DNA of 64,000 nt from CAVVDT01 sp963747005 (GCA_963747005.1 CAVVDT010000003.1:1-64000); one strand, 5' to 3'; positions 18,051 to 26,356 are shown, counted from the stretch's first letter. Numbers and translations are program-made. The notes: generated from the sequence alone by a model not told the origin.

Positions 18051-19497
18051 ATGACACGTCAAGTTCACACTAACCGCATGGTCGCTCATTTGTGGGCAAA
18101 CCAGAATACAAGAGTTCCGCCCGTTCCGGCAATGGTAATTTCTGGTTCGAAGGCGCCACGATCTATTCTTACCGGACTCCCATTGCCCGGATCGTCAAGG
18201 CGAAGGACGGCCGGCGCGTTGTGTTGCGGACGTCCGAGACGTTCAGCGTTACCACAAGCGGCAAGCACGAAAACGCTATCAGCCATGCGTTGCCCGGCTA
18301 TGGCGAAGGCGCCTTCCATGTGCCGTCCATCGCCGAAGGCACAATCTATCAGGGCGAACCGGACCACGTCGGCGAATCTTGCGCATTTGGTCGACGGCGC
18401 CACGAAACAAGCCGGCCGCGTCAAAACCGTTCGGTTCGACTCCTTCGATTCGCGGCCGGTCATGCCGTCCGACGATCCGCTTGACCGATGGAACTATCGC
18501 GACGACTCGTCCATGCCCGGGCCGGACGGTTCGCGGCCGTATGTTTCTGCAAACCGCCGCTTGTGGTTTCCAGGCTGCCGCGAACTATGCAAAAGCCTTT
18601 GGGCTTAAGTTCAACGCGAAGAAAGCGGCCGCGACTGATCGAAGCGGCGAACACGGCATGGAAAGCCCGTTGGGCAGCGTTCAACACGCCGGCGGCAATC
18701 CGCAAACGCGAGAAAGCGGCAATCTATCGGCAAGCGGCAATCGAACGGAAAGAAGCGGCGGAACTGGCAGCCAAACGCGACTCCATGCTCGACCGGTTCA
18801 CGGGCTGGAAAGCCGGAACCGCGGACCGGCCGGCAGCATGGCAGTTCGACGAGATGAATGGACTCCGGAAATCTTCGCCGAATTGACGGCAGCCGAAACG
18901 CGCCGAACGCAGCAACGCGAACGCGAAGCCGGCGAAGCCTTCGCCTTGTGGCGCGCCGGCAAGGCGCCGCGGCCGCATGCCGGCTATTTTACGGGCAACG
19001 ATCCGGAAATCCGAGCCATGTGGCAGGCAATCCATGACGACGAAAACCGCGAACGTTGGAACGCGAATCGACAACCCGTGCCGCATGGTTGCGTGGCGAA
19101 CCGGTTGTATTTCAACGGCCGTGACGAACACGGCGGCGCCTTTTTTCGCGTTCGTGGCAAGTCCAGCGGACAATCCGCCGCCATCGCGGCCGGCGACATG
19201 GACGGGCTGAACTGGAAACGTCGCAAGGCGCCACGGTTCCGCTTGCCCATGCCGTCCGGGCTTTCCAGTTCATGCGCATGGTGTGGCAGTCCGGCAAGGA
19301 TTGGGAACGCAACGGACACGTTGTCCGCGTTGGACATTTCACCATTGACCGGATCGACGCGGAATCCGGCGACGTCCGCGCCGGCTGCCATTTGTTGCGC
19401 CGCGCGGAAATCGAACGGATTGCCGCGAAAATCGGGCGTTGCCGATTTGGCGCCGTCCGACGACGCGGCCGAAGCCCGTCCCGGCCGCGTGGCATAG
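18051..19497 (+). pseudogene. large phage accessory protein, heavily frameshifted
   Basis: ATG 18051 has CAAGGAGTC upstream and starts MTRQVHTNRMVAHLWANQ. The frame then moves to SSARSGNGNFWFEGATIYSY and VVLRTSETFSVTTSGKHENA, then ANLAHLVDGATKQAGRVKTV and DSRPVMPSDDPLDRWNYR, then FQAAANYAKAFGLKFNAKK. It continues AANTAWKARWAAFN with a Lys/Glu/Ala-rich helical part, then GCVANRLYFNGRDEHGGAFF, then RMVWQSGKDWERNGHVVRVG and AGCHLLRRAEIERIAAKIG, ending ADLAPSDDAAEARPGRVA at 19497. At least seven shifts are needed for one protein of about 480 residues. The NGNFWFEG-TIYSY motif recurs in phage and plasmid proteins of unknown role. Confidence 0.5.
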
Positions 19498-19515
19498 CGC
19501 TGCAGGAGTCCGGTC

Positions 19516-19653
19516 ATGTCTGAAATGTTGCTAGTGCGGGCGATTGGCCTAGCCGTGGCGGTTTGGTCCATGTGGCCGGTTTTCATCCAAATCGCGGCGA
19601 TCGCCCGCGAACTGGAAACGCTGAATTACCTAACCCTTCAAATGCTCAAATGA
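19516..19653 (+). CDS. 45-residue single-span membrane protein
   Basis: ATG 19516 follows a GGAGTC ribosome site. Residues about 5-30 (LLVRAIGLAVAVWSMWPVFI) form one hydrophobic helix; the tail RELETLNYLTLQMLK is amphipathic. It is too small for family assignment. The next gene starts 12 bases after its stop. Similar tiny membrane proteins are common in phage accessory clusters. Confidence 0.5.
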   Translation: MSEMLLVRAIGLAVAVWSMWPVFIQIAAIARELETLNYLTLQMLK

Positions 19654-19665
19654 GGAGTCGAGCAC

Positions 19666-19917
19666 ATGAAAGCACTATCGCCAAGCGGCGCGGAAATCAT
19701 TGGAACCGCGGACACTATACAGGCAACCGCAATCGTTCAGGCGGACACGTTCACACGCAACGACAACGGGAGTCTTTCTTTCGATTATACCGGCGAGTCG
19801 GACGTCGACTGGAACTCGCAACGGCCGCACGAACGCGACGGCAAGCCGCTTTTCATCGACGAAAACGGCGCGCGTTGGACGGCGGACCAAATCACTTTGA
19901 TTGAGGAGTCGGAATGA
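19666..19917 (+). CDS. 83-residue acidic hypothetical protein
   Basis: ATG 19666 follows GAGGAGTCGAGCAC. The product runs MKALSPSGAEIIGTADTIQA, then FDYTGESDVDWNSQRPHERD and FIDENGARWTADQITLIEE. The pattern (beta-rich, DYTG-DVDW, DENG--WTADQ) is one I associate with small proteins of alphaproteobacterial phages and plasmids, without a known function. Its stop overlaps the next start (ATGA), so the two are translationally coupled. Confidence 0.6.
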   Translation: MKALSPSGAEIIGTADTIQATAIVQADTFTRNDNGSLSFDYTGESDVDWNSQRPHERDGKPLFIDENGARWTADQITLIEESE

Positions 19918-20609
19918 TGGACACGAACAAATATCTAATCGACGTCGAGCAATACGGCCGGACGGAAAAGCGGCTAGACCGGCGGACGTTCGCGAGCGAT
20001 CTGGCGCCGCTTTTCGCGCGCAGCGAACCCGGCCCACGCTTCGCGGTGGACGATGTTGCTAGCCTGTTTGCCCGCTCGGGCGGCGTCAAGTACAGCGCGG
20101 CCGCCGCCCGCATTCGCAGCTACGCTCAAAAGGGACTCATCCGCACCCGTGACCAGGGCGGCCGCGCGACCAGCGCGCGCCTGTTCGCCATGACTGACAT
20201 CGCGGCGGCCAAGGTGCTTTCCAATTTCCAGGACGCCGGTTTCGCTGATCTGGAGATTCTGAAAGCGATCTCTCGCCATTGCTACACCTGGCATCACGGC
20301 CGCGACGATTGCCCGCCTCCGGTTTTATCTGCCCTTGCCGGTGTTGCGCGCGGTGAGGCGTGGTGCTTTCGCCTCGACGTACATGTTCGTATCCATGACC
20401 AGAGTCATGAGCGCCGGATTTTCGGGGCTTTCTATGAACAGGACGCCAAACCAAACTTCGGGCCGGATTACGCCGGCGTGACCGCGTCTGGTTCAGGCTG
20501 GTTGCCTACCATGAATTGCCTGGTCTCGGTCAACCCGCATTTCCTGCCCGTCCTTCACAACCGGACGGACGCGACGGCCGTCGAGCGGAAAAGGGAGTCG
20601 AACACATGA
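19914..20609 (+). CDS. hypothetical protein with a winged-helix-like N-terminal half
   Basis: The 231-residue product starts at ATG 19914, overlapping the previous stop. Residues about 40-90 (FAVDDVASLFARSG, YSAAAARIRSYAQKGLIRTR, TSARLFAMTDIAAAKVLSNF) look like a winged helix followed by a helical segment, as in MerR-like or replication-control proteins. The C-terminal half (ISRHCYTWHHGRDDCPPPVL, RGEAWCFRLDVHVRIHDQSH) is His- and Cys-rich and unfamiliar. It is the longest intact gene of the coupled chain and could be its regulator. The function is inferred only. Confidence 0.5.
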   Translation: MMDTNKYLIDVEQYGRTEKRLDRRTFASDLAPLFARSEPGPRFAVDDVASLFARSGGVKYSAAAARIRSYAQKGLIRTRDQGGRATSARLFAMTDIAAAKVLSNFQDAGFADLEILKAISRHCYTWHHGRDDCPPPVLSALAGVARGEAWCFRLDVHVRIHDQSHERRIFGAFYEQDAKPNFGPDYAGVTASGSGWLPTMNCLVSVNPHFLPVLHNRTDATAVERKRESNT

Positions 20610-20704
20610 ACCGGATGAACAAGCCATATATGCGAATCGGTTCGCTGGACCCGGACACGGCGCGCCGCGTTCTGGCAGCGTTGACAAGGGAGTCGGGCAA
20701 ATGA
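20606..20704 (+). CDS. 32-residue peptide gene in the coupled chain
   Basis: ATG 20606 overlaps the previous TGA (ATGA), and a GGGAGTCG ribosome site precedes it. The peptide starts MNRMNKPYMRIGSLDPDTAR and ends in a basic helix (RVLAALTRESGK). Its stop in turn overlaps the next ATG. The coupling on both sides is the main reason to call it. The function is unknown. Confidence 0.45.
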   Translation: MNRMNKPYMRIGSLDPDTARRVLAALTRESGK

Positions 20705-21012
20705 GCGGCGGTTATTGGTTTCAACCAAGTCGGCAAACTCGTGATGTTAAGCGAGTCATAACAGTCTACTCCCGCGGCAAATACCGAACCGAAAACGTGT
20801 ACACCCGCTACGAATGGATACCCGACGTGGGCTGGGTTCAGGTTCCATGCAACCGTCTCCCCCAAATGGTTTTTGTTCTCAATGACGCGAACAAGGGGCT
20901 GGATATGGCGGCGAACGTACGGCCGGGTGATGAAAAAACTCGCGGCTATCTAGCCGGGCTCGCGCGCCGGTTCGCTGCAATCTGGCCTGACGTGAAGGAG
21001 TCCAGCAAATGA
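20701..21012 (+). CDS. 103-residue hypothetical protein in the coupled chain
   Basis: Starting at ATG 20701 (ATGA overlap, AAGGGAGTCGG upstream), the protein has an aromatic, basic N-terminal half (RVITVYSRGKYRTENVYTRY, EWIPDVGWVQVPCNRL). A helical tail LAGLARRFAAIWPDVKESS follows. I recognise no family. The frame is intact. Confidence 0.5.
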   Translation: MSGGYWFQPSRQTRDVKRVITVYSRGKYRTENVYTRYEWIPDVGWVQVPCNRLPQMVFVLNDANKGLDMAANVRPGDEKTRGYLAGLARRFAAIWPDVKESSK

Positions 21013-21158
21013 CGACGGCCGAAAAAATCGCATTGAGCGCCGTCGCCCTAGCGGCAATCGCTATCGGCGCCGTGGCAATCTGGCAATCCGCGTTCCTGTT
21101 GAACGCGTGGCCATATGGCGCCGGCGCCGTCCTATTCACTAGGTCCGTCAAACCATAA
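21009..21158 (+). CDS. 49-residue single-span membrane protein, last gene of the chain
   Basis: ATG 21009 overlaps the previous TGA and has GAAGGAGTCC upstream. After MTTAEKIA a hydrophobic helix (LSAVALAAIAIGAVAIWQSA) spans the membrane once, followed by a short tail ending RSVKP. It is the last gene before a strong terminator at 21183, which closes the transcription unit. Confidence 0.5.
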   Translation: MTTAEKIALSAVALAAIAIGAVAIWQSAFLLNAWPYGAGAVLFTRSVKP

Positions 21159-21182
21159 CGTCGACCAGGTGCGACACAAACC

Positions 21183-21211
21183 AAGCCCGGCAGCAATGCC
21201 GGGCTTTTTGT
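21183..21211 (+). terminator. Rho-independent terminator of the small-gene chain
   Basis: A perfect 10-bp stem AAGCCCGGCA / TGCCGGGCTT with a GCAA loop occupies 21183-21206 and is followed by TTTGTTT. It sits 24 bases after the last stop of the coupled small genes and before the repeat arrays. Confidence 0.85.
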
Positions 21212-21234
21212 TTGCCCGATTGCCGGGCTTGTAG

Positions 21235-21331
21235 CAGCCCGTCAGCATGCGCAAGCCCGCCCTGTGGCGTGGCAGCCCGTCAGCATGCGCAAGCCCGCCC
21301 TATGGCGTGGCAGCCCGTCAGCATGCGCAAG
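21235..21331. repeat. 38-bp tandem repeat, two and a half copies
   Basis: Units at 21235-21272 and 21273-21310 differ by one base (CCTGTGG / CCTATGG). A third copy breaks off after 21 bases at 21331, exactly where the 37-bp array begins. Each unit contains GCATGC. The array has no spacer sequence and encodes nothing convincing. Confidence 0.8.
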
Positions 21332-21622
21332 CCCGTCGACCAGGCGGCAGACCTGCAGCATGGGCATGCCCGTCGACCAGGCGGCAGACCTGCAGCATGG
21401 GCATGCCCGTCGACCAGGCGGCAGACCTGCAGCATGGGCATGCCCGGCAGCGACCAAACCAAACGAACGAAAGCCCGTCGACCCGGCGGCAGACCTGCAG
21501 CATGGGCATGCCCGGCGACCAGGCGGCAGACGTGCAGCATGGGCATGCCCGTCGACCAGGCGGCAGACCTGCAACGTGGCGCATGCCAGTCGACCAGGCG
21601 GCAGACCTGCAGCATGGGCATG
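21332..21622. repeat. 37-bp tandem array, seven copies
   Basis: Copies lie at 21332-21368, 21369-21405 and 21406-21442. After a 31-base interruption they resume at 21474-21510, 21511-21547, 21548-21585 (38 bases) and 21586-21622. The first three are identical. Each unit contains the palindromes GTCGAC and CTGCAG, and unit junctions form GGGCATGCCC. Because 37 is not a multiple of three, the apparent repeated peptides in all frames rotate from copy to copy and are not coding. The array lies between the terminator of the small-gene chain and the origin-like inverted repeats, so a replication or partition role is possible but unproven. Confidence 0.85.
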
Positions 21623-21887
21623 CCCGACAGCAACCGAACCAGCCCGGGCGATCGAGCGGGCAAGCCGGCCGTGTGGTGGCGGGCGGACGTGGTCGCGTGG
21701 TGGCGGGCTGCCATGGGCAAGCCCGGCTTGCGTCATGTCGGGCGGCGGGCAAACGGTTGTGGAATTGAACGAAATGGATGGAACGAACGCCGGCCGTGTG
21801 GTGGCGTGGTGGCGGGCTGGCGTGGTGACGGGCTGCCGTGGTGGCGTGGTTGCGGATGGACATTGTGCGGTTAGAGTTAATGTCATC
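21623..21887. other. low-complexity GTGGTGGCG-rich stretch without genes
   Basis: The sequence is dominated by imperfect repeats of CGTGGTGGCGGGC and CGTGGTGACGGGC. Open frames here are by-products of this composition. I see no motif beyond a transition into the ATGGTCCG array. Confidence 0.5.
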
Positions 21888-22114
21888 ATGGTCCGTCATG
21901 GTCCGTTATGGTCGTCATGGTCCGCCATGATAGGGCGGTTCTCGGGCGGGCGGATGGACGGGAGTCGACGTGTGGTCGTCATGGTCCGTCATGGTCCGCT
22001 ATGGGTCCTTCCTAGAGGTCGGCCTTCCGCGGGGGGCGCAGAGCCCCGAGGCTTCGGAGTTTTGAAAATGTCCTAATAACGACTACAGGCCGTGATTATG
22101 GTCGTCATGGTCCG
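21888..22114. repeat. ATGGTCCG repeats at about 10-bp phasing
   Basis: ATGGTCCG occurs at 21888, 21898, 21917, 21981, 21991 and 22107, with one-base variants at 21908 (ATGGTCGT), 22001 (ATGGGTCC) and 22098. Within each of the three clusters the spacing is 9-10 bases, one helical turn. Such phasing would put a protein on one face of the DNA. No protein-coding frame fits. Confidence 0.65.
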
Positions 22115-22178
22115 CTATGGAGAGTTTTTCCCGGGAAAAAATGTTTTTTCTCACCGGGCGAGGTCGGGATTGACCAAC

Positions 22179-22414
22179 TTGGACATCTTAGGCTCAAAAT
22201 TCAGGGTCTAAGATGTCCAATGATTTTCCTTTAAATTCAAGGCATTGGACATCTTGTAACACTTGTACCCCCTATAATCAATATCATACGCGCACGCACG
22301 CACACACACGCGCACGCACACACGCGCACACGCATGGCGTTTTGGGAAATGGGGTTGCAAGGGGCACATGTTGTCCAATGCCTTAAATCTAAAGGAAAAT
22401 CATTGGACATCTTG
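22179..22414. other. origin-like nested inverted repeats built on TTGGACATCTT
   Basis: TTGGACATCTTAG (22179-22191) pairs perfectly with CTAAGATGTCCAA (22208-22220). The latter overlaps AAGATGTCCAATG (22210-22222), which pairs perfectly with CATTGGACATCTT (22243-22255) across a 20-base AT-rich loop. A third dyad, TGTCCAATG (22372-22380) / CATTGGACA (22401-22409), has a loop that is the reverse complement of the second loop at 18 of 20 positions, so dyads two and three are inverted copies. An alternating purine-pyrimidine tract lies between them. This combination of repeated binding sites and easily melted DNA upstream of a replication gene cluster resembles a plasmid or phage origin. The role is inferred. 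Confidence 0.6.
22285..22335. repeat. 51-nt alternating pyrimidine-purine tract
   Basis: Every base from 22285 to 22335 alternates pyrimidine and purine, made of CG, CA and TA steps (CGCACGCACGCACACACACG and similar). Such DNA can flip to the Z form under negative supercoiling. It lies between the second and third TTGGACATCTT dyads. Confidence 0.8.
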
Positions 22415-22988
22415 TTCGCTCAGAGGATGGCCAATTGGGCCGAGGATGGTCAATCGGGCAGCGAAAAGCCGGGATGACCCCTCGGCCACCCCGGCTTCGA
22501 AGGACTCGAACTGGCGGACTAGCTGGCCAGGCGAGCAATTTGTCCTTCTCTTTCTTGTTCCGCTGCTCAGTGATCCGCAGTTTCGCGTCGACCAGCCATT
22601 TCACTTCACTCGACCAGCCTTTATCTCCGGGCTTCACACACTGCCCGCCCGGGTAGCGGATACACTGCCGATATTCCGGAACAAACGCATTTTCGTCGTC
22701 CGGGGTGACAGCGGTCGTTACCTCACCAATCCGCCAGGCGATGATTGGATGGCGGTCGACCCATACCGGGTTTTCTTCCGTATTGTCGCCCCAAGCGGTC
22801 AGCAACTCGAAGCCGGGTTGGGCGGGGATCGGGGTCGACGTCAGTTGGTGCTCATCCGGGCACACAATTCTGAGTTGTTGGCCATCTTTCATCGTCGCCA
22901 TCGCCAAAGAGCCCGACCCTCGGCGAAATCCTTCAATGTGGTCGCCGTTCAAATAGCCGTCGTTATTGTACAGTTCAAACCAGGTCAT
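22389..22988 (-). CDS. hypothetical protein next to the origin-like repeats
   Basis: ATG 22988 follows AAGGACCTGCTAG. The 199-residue product begins MTWFELYNNDGYLNGDHIEG and continues MKDGQQLRIVCPDEHQLTST, HPIIAWRIGEVTTAVTPDDE and QCIRYPGGQCVKPGDKGW. The first 150 residues look genuine. The C-terminal 40, rich in Arg and Pro, run into the origin-like repeats and may be out of frame. I do not recognise the family. It is the most downstream gene of the minus-strand replication cluster. Confidence 0.5.
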   Translation of the reverse strand: MTWFELYNNDGYLNGDHIEGFRRGSGSLAMATMKDGQQLRIVCPDEHQLTSTPIPAQPGFELLTAWGDNTEENPVWVDRHPIIAWRIGEVTTAVTPDDENAFVPEYRQCIRYPGGQCVKPGDKGWSSEVKWLVDAKLRITEQRNKKEKDKLLAWPASPPVRVLRSRGGRGVIPAFRCPIDHPRPNWPSSERTRCPMIFL

Positions 22989-23037
22989 CTAGCAGGTCCT
23001 TTTCTTCGTCTTCGGGGGGTTGATAGTCGTTGTCCAT
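22975..23037 (-). CDS. 20-residue acidic peptide ORF
   Basis: ATG 23037 follows GAAGGAAAAGCAG, and the peptide MDNDYQPPEDEEKDLLDDLV overlaps the next gene's start by 14 bases. Its acidic end resembles the DDIDDLLG tail of the two primase-related proteins upstream. It may therefore be a further degenerate copy of that tail, or a leader peptide. Evidence is limited to the ribosome site and the overlap. Confidence 0.25.
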   Translation of the reverse strand: MDNDYQPPEDEEKDLLDDLV

Positions 23038-23059
23038 CTGCTTTTCCTTCGTGGCGGGT

Positions 23060-23632
23060 TTAGCCTAGAAGGTCGTCGATGCCGTCGTGGTAGTCGTCGT
23101 CCTCGTCGTTCTGGTTGGAGGGGGCCGGCAGGTGGCCCACCGGGATTTGCAGGTGGTCCGCGAACGCCTTCCGGCAGTCCGCCAGCGGCGGCAGGACGTA
23201 GTACCGATTGTGGCCGCCCTTCCGGCGAACTCGCAAGCCAGCCACGCCGGGGCACGCTTTTTTCAAAGCAATGCCCGTAGAACCTTCGCTAGAGGGCCAC
23301 CCCGGGCAGCGCTGGTGCTCGAACCATTCGAGGTAGGCTTGGTGGATGACAGCTTTGACAACCCGGGTTCTGGACAGGGGCCACCCGTCGTCGTCAGGGT
23401 AGCCGTGCCTCGAGGGAAGTTCCCCCTTTTGAAGGATTTCCAGCCAATACCTGTCGAAGCCCTTCAACCCGGCGATCTTCTGGTTGGCACGGCCCTCACG
23501 GTTCATCATGTAGACGCACGTCCCATTGGGGTATCGGATGCCCATCCCACATTTAGTGAGTACGCCAAACTCGGAGGCCGTTACCGCCGGCGGGTTCTTG
23601 TCCAGTTTCCGGCCCGGAATGTGGTTGCCCAT
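23060..23632 (-). CDS. duplicated C-terminal module of the primase/helicase
   Basis: The 190-residue protein starts MGNHIPGRKLDKNPPAVTAS at ATG 23632. From about residue 50 it matches the C-terminal part of the adjacent primase: ANQKIAGLKGFDRYWLEILQ, a DDGWPLSRTRV segment, KKACPGVAGLRVRRKGGHNR and the acidic tail DGIDDLLG. The DNA of the two tails is also closely similar, so this is a tandem duplication of the gene's 3' end with a new N-terminus. The frame is intact while the full-length copy is frameshifted, suggesting separate use. The domain may be a DNA-binding or partner-binding tail. The function is unknown. Confidence 0.55.
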   Translation of the reverse strand: MGNHIPGRKLDKNPPAVTASEFGVLTKCGMGIRYPNGTCVYMMNREGRANQKIAGLKGFDRYWLEILQKGELPSRHGYPDDDGWPLSRTRVVKAVIHQAYLEWFEHQRCPGWPSSEGSTGIALKKACPGVAGLRVRRKGGHNRYYVLPPLADCRKAFADHLQIPVGHLPAPSNQNDEDDDYHDGIDDLLG

Positions 23633-23656
23633 ATGGTCTTCCTTTCGTTGGGGGGG

Positions 23657-26248
23657 TTAGCCTAGAAGGTCGTCGATGTCGTCGTGGTAGTCGTCGTCGT
23701 CCTCGTCGTTCTGGTTGGAGGGGATGGGCATGTGGTCCACCGAGATCCGCAGGTGGTCCGCAAACGCCTTCCGGCAGTCCACCAGCGGCGGCAGGAAATA
23801 GTACCGATTGTGGTCGTCCTTCCGGCGGACTCTCTTGTTGACGGACGCCGGGCACGCTTTTTTCAAATCATTGCCCATAGAATTTCGCTAGGGAGGTCGC
23901 CCTGGTAGCGTCGGTGCCTGAACCATTCGATATAGAATTGGTGGAGGTCAGTCGTGATAATCCGGGTGCTGGACCGCGGCCACCCGTCGTCGCTAGGGGC
24001 GTCAAATTCCTTGGGGAGTTCCCCCTTTTGGAGGATTTCCAGCCAATACCTGTCGAAGCCCTTCAACCCGGCGATCTTCTGGTTGGCGAGGCCCTTAGTC
24101 TGCGGCGGCCGGCGGACCTTGAAGTTCGTCAGGTCGTAAGGTTGCAGGTAGTGCAGCAAGGCCCCGAGGCCGCCGTTGTCGCGCTCGGCATAGATAGGTT
24201 CGAAATATTCGCCGCCTGGTTGGCGTGCTCGGGGGTCGACATCGAACACAGCATAGCGTCGCTCGTCGGCGGTGGCCGGGACCACCCAATCGTCGTTGGA
24301 GGACATCAAGCAGCCGCACGGACAGAGGGCATCTGGACGAGGTCCTTGCCCTTGCGCTCGATCGAGACGGTCGGCGCCGTGACGAGGTTCTTGAGCGATG
24401 TTTTCGCCCTGGTGGTCGCCGGACCAGAACCCTTCCTCGACGTGAACCAGCAGGGCGTTGGCAAAGTGGCCGTTAAAGCGGCCGATCAGGTGGTGCATGT
24501 TCCCGATGTTGACGCGGTTTCGCGGAAACAGCCCGCCCACGTAGCCGCCTACCGTGTCCTTGCCGGTGCCCTTGAGCCCCTTGAGCACCATGGCGACACC
24601 CGGGCTTTTCCTCGGGCTTCTGGATCATGTGGGCGAGCCAGCCCATGACGTACTTGTAAGTGGTCTCTCGTTCCCGCAACAGATGATCTCGAGGACGTGT
24701 TTCAGGAAAAGTTCGCACGAGGCATTGGGGTCGGGCTCGACGGCGAATCCCTTCCACAAATTGTACGCGGTATCGGGGCAGCCGCCCGGCTTGAACACGA
24801 CGCCGTTCTTGTAGGAGCGCCGCCCGGGGTGTTTGTTCCACCACACCGACTTCGGTTCCGGCTTGCCGGTGTTCGAGGGCATCGGGTCGTTGGCATAGAA
24901 AAGGTGGAGGTCGTTGACGGTCCCGAAAGTCAACGTCATTGTCCTCGAGAATGTCAAAGCGACGGTCGCGCCTTTCATAAAGGCAACAGCGTGGCGAGCG
25001 TTCATTTCCTCGAGCGGGTTGAGTTTTTTCTTCTTTTTCGGCTTCTCCTTGTCGCCCTCGGCCCCGGCCTTGCGGTCAAGGTCTTCGAACATCTCGTCCT
25101 CGACCTCGTCCTCGTCCTCGGCCTTGGCTTCGTCGTTGAGGTCTTCGAACGACTCGGCGGCGACCCCTTCGCTGAACTCGGCCGCGGCGTTTTCGTCGTT
25201 GGCGGCGAGTTCGATCATGGCTTTGAAGGAAGGCAGCGACCCCGGCTTGGCGTCCTCGGCCACGTCCTCGTCGAGATGGCCGAACCGATGGATGCGGACC
25301 AGGTCGAAGGCATTGCACAGGATGTCGCAGGTCGGATCGGTGCTGTGGTACGAATAGAGGAACAAGCCGTCGTCCTCGACGATGGCGCCGTTGGCGGTCG
25401 TGCCCGTCGTGTAGGTGTAGCGGGGCTTGCCGCCTTCGGCGTCTCCGTGGGTGTACTTGTCGGGCAGGAATTTGTCGATGACGTCTGGAATAGAATAGGC
25501 GCGGCAGAAGGCGCCAATGACGCCGGCCTTCGTGCGCGGGTCCGTCGGCCTTCTTAGAGGGGTCGCTCGGGCGCTTGCGGCTGCGCGTCTCGGAGAACGG
25601 AAGGGCCTTCCAGTTGGTCCAGTCGCCGAACGCCTCGAGCACGACGTCGGGGTCCAGCAGATTGCCGGTGTTGTGGATCGTCTCGAACTCGCCATCGCTG
25701 CAAAGCGTGGGCCAATACATAATCTGCGCGATGCGGTATGAAACATCGTCGACGGCGTCCATCGACTCGGATTCGCTCAGAAACATGCCGGCGGCGACGA
25801 TGCGCGACAGCGCTGCGAACTTCTCGGGAGGGATGTTCTTGGCGAGCGGCACGACGACGCGCCAGCGCGGCTTGGCCGACGTGTGCTTGCGGGTGGTGTG
25901 GGCGAAAAATTCGTGGTCGCAAATCGCCGAGCGGTGAGGCTTTGAGGACGTCGATCTGATCGGGCGTGGCCTCGTCGATGTCGAAGCACAGGCACGAGCG
26001 CTCGGCCACGTTTTGAGCCTTGCGGATACCGCCCGTGCAAGTGGCCGCCCACCATGAAGCCGCTGGTTCTTGAGTTTGCCCTGGGCCTCCCGGGGGAGGG
26101 CGAGGTATTGCGCCATCGTGTGCTTTTTATCCGTCGCCGGCTTCGACAGCTTTTCGATCAGCCTGCCCCAGGTTGGACGTTTGTTCGTCACCTTCCCGAG
26201 TGATTTTTCACTCACCGAGATCGTGAGGACGTGGTTTTCATGGCTCAT
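23657..26248 (-). pseudogene. phage-type primase-polymerase/helicase (AEP plus DUF5906-like), frameshifted
   Basis: ATG 26248 opens MSHENHVLTISVSEKSLGKV. The N-terminal half is an archaeo-eukaryotic-primase-like domain: LCFDIDEATPD (hDhD catalytic motif), TTRKHTSAKPRWRVVVPLAK and RIAQIMYWPTL. A linker with Asp/Glu and Lys runs follows. The C-terminal half is an SF3-like helicase as in DUF5906: Walker A GLKGTGKDTVGG, a Walker-B-like LLVHVEEGFWSGD, then SSNDDWVVPATADERRYAVF. The tail ends DDIDDLLG at 23657. Frame changes fall near 26010, 25945, 25550, 24665, 24610, 24380, 24310 and 23875, so no full-length product is made from this sequence as read. Intact it would be about 860 residues and would start replication of the element. 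Confidence 0.7.
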
Positions 26249-26356
26249 GGGTCAACGCTTTCGACGCAGGATCTCGGGAGAAGAAACCACCCCCGGCGCG
26301 CGGGTCCGCCGACCCTGCGCAACAGGCAGTTCAAGACGCATGTCTGATCTCGCGCG

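Noticed and set aside
21332..21622. CRISPR array
   Set aside because: Units are contiguous without variable spacers, the interruption is a single 31-base insert, and no cas genes are present.
21332..21622. Vector polylinker, because SphI, PstI and SalI-type hexamers recur together
   Set aside because: The order and spacing do not match a cloning polylinker, the hexamers are embedded in a longer 37-base unit repeated seven times, and flanking genes are natural.
21212..22076. Long frames with repeated peptides such as DQAADLQHGHARR in several registers
   Set aside because: The 37-base unit rotates the reading frame, so all frames show repeats. This is a property of the DNA array and not evidence for a repeat protein.
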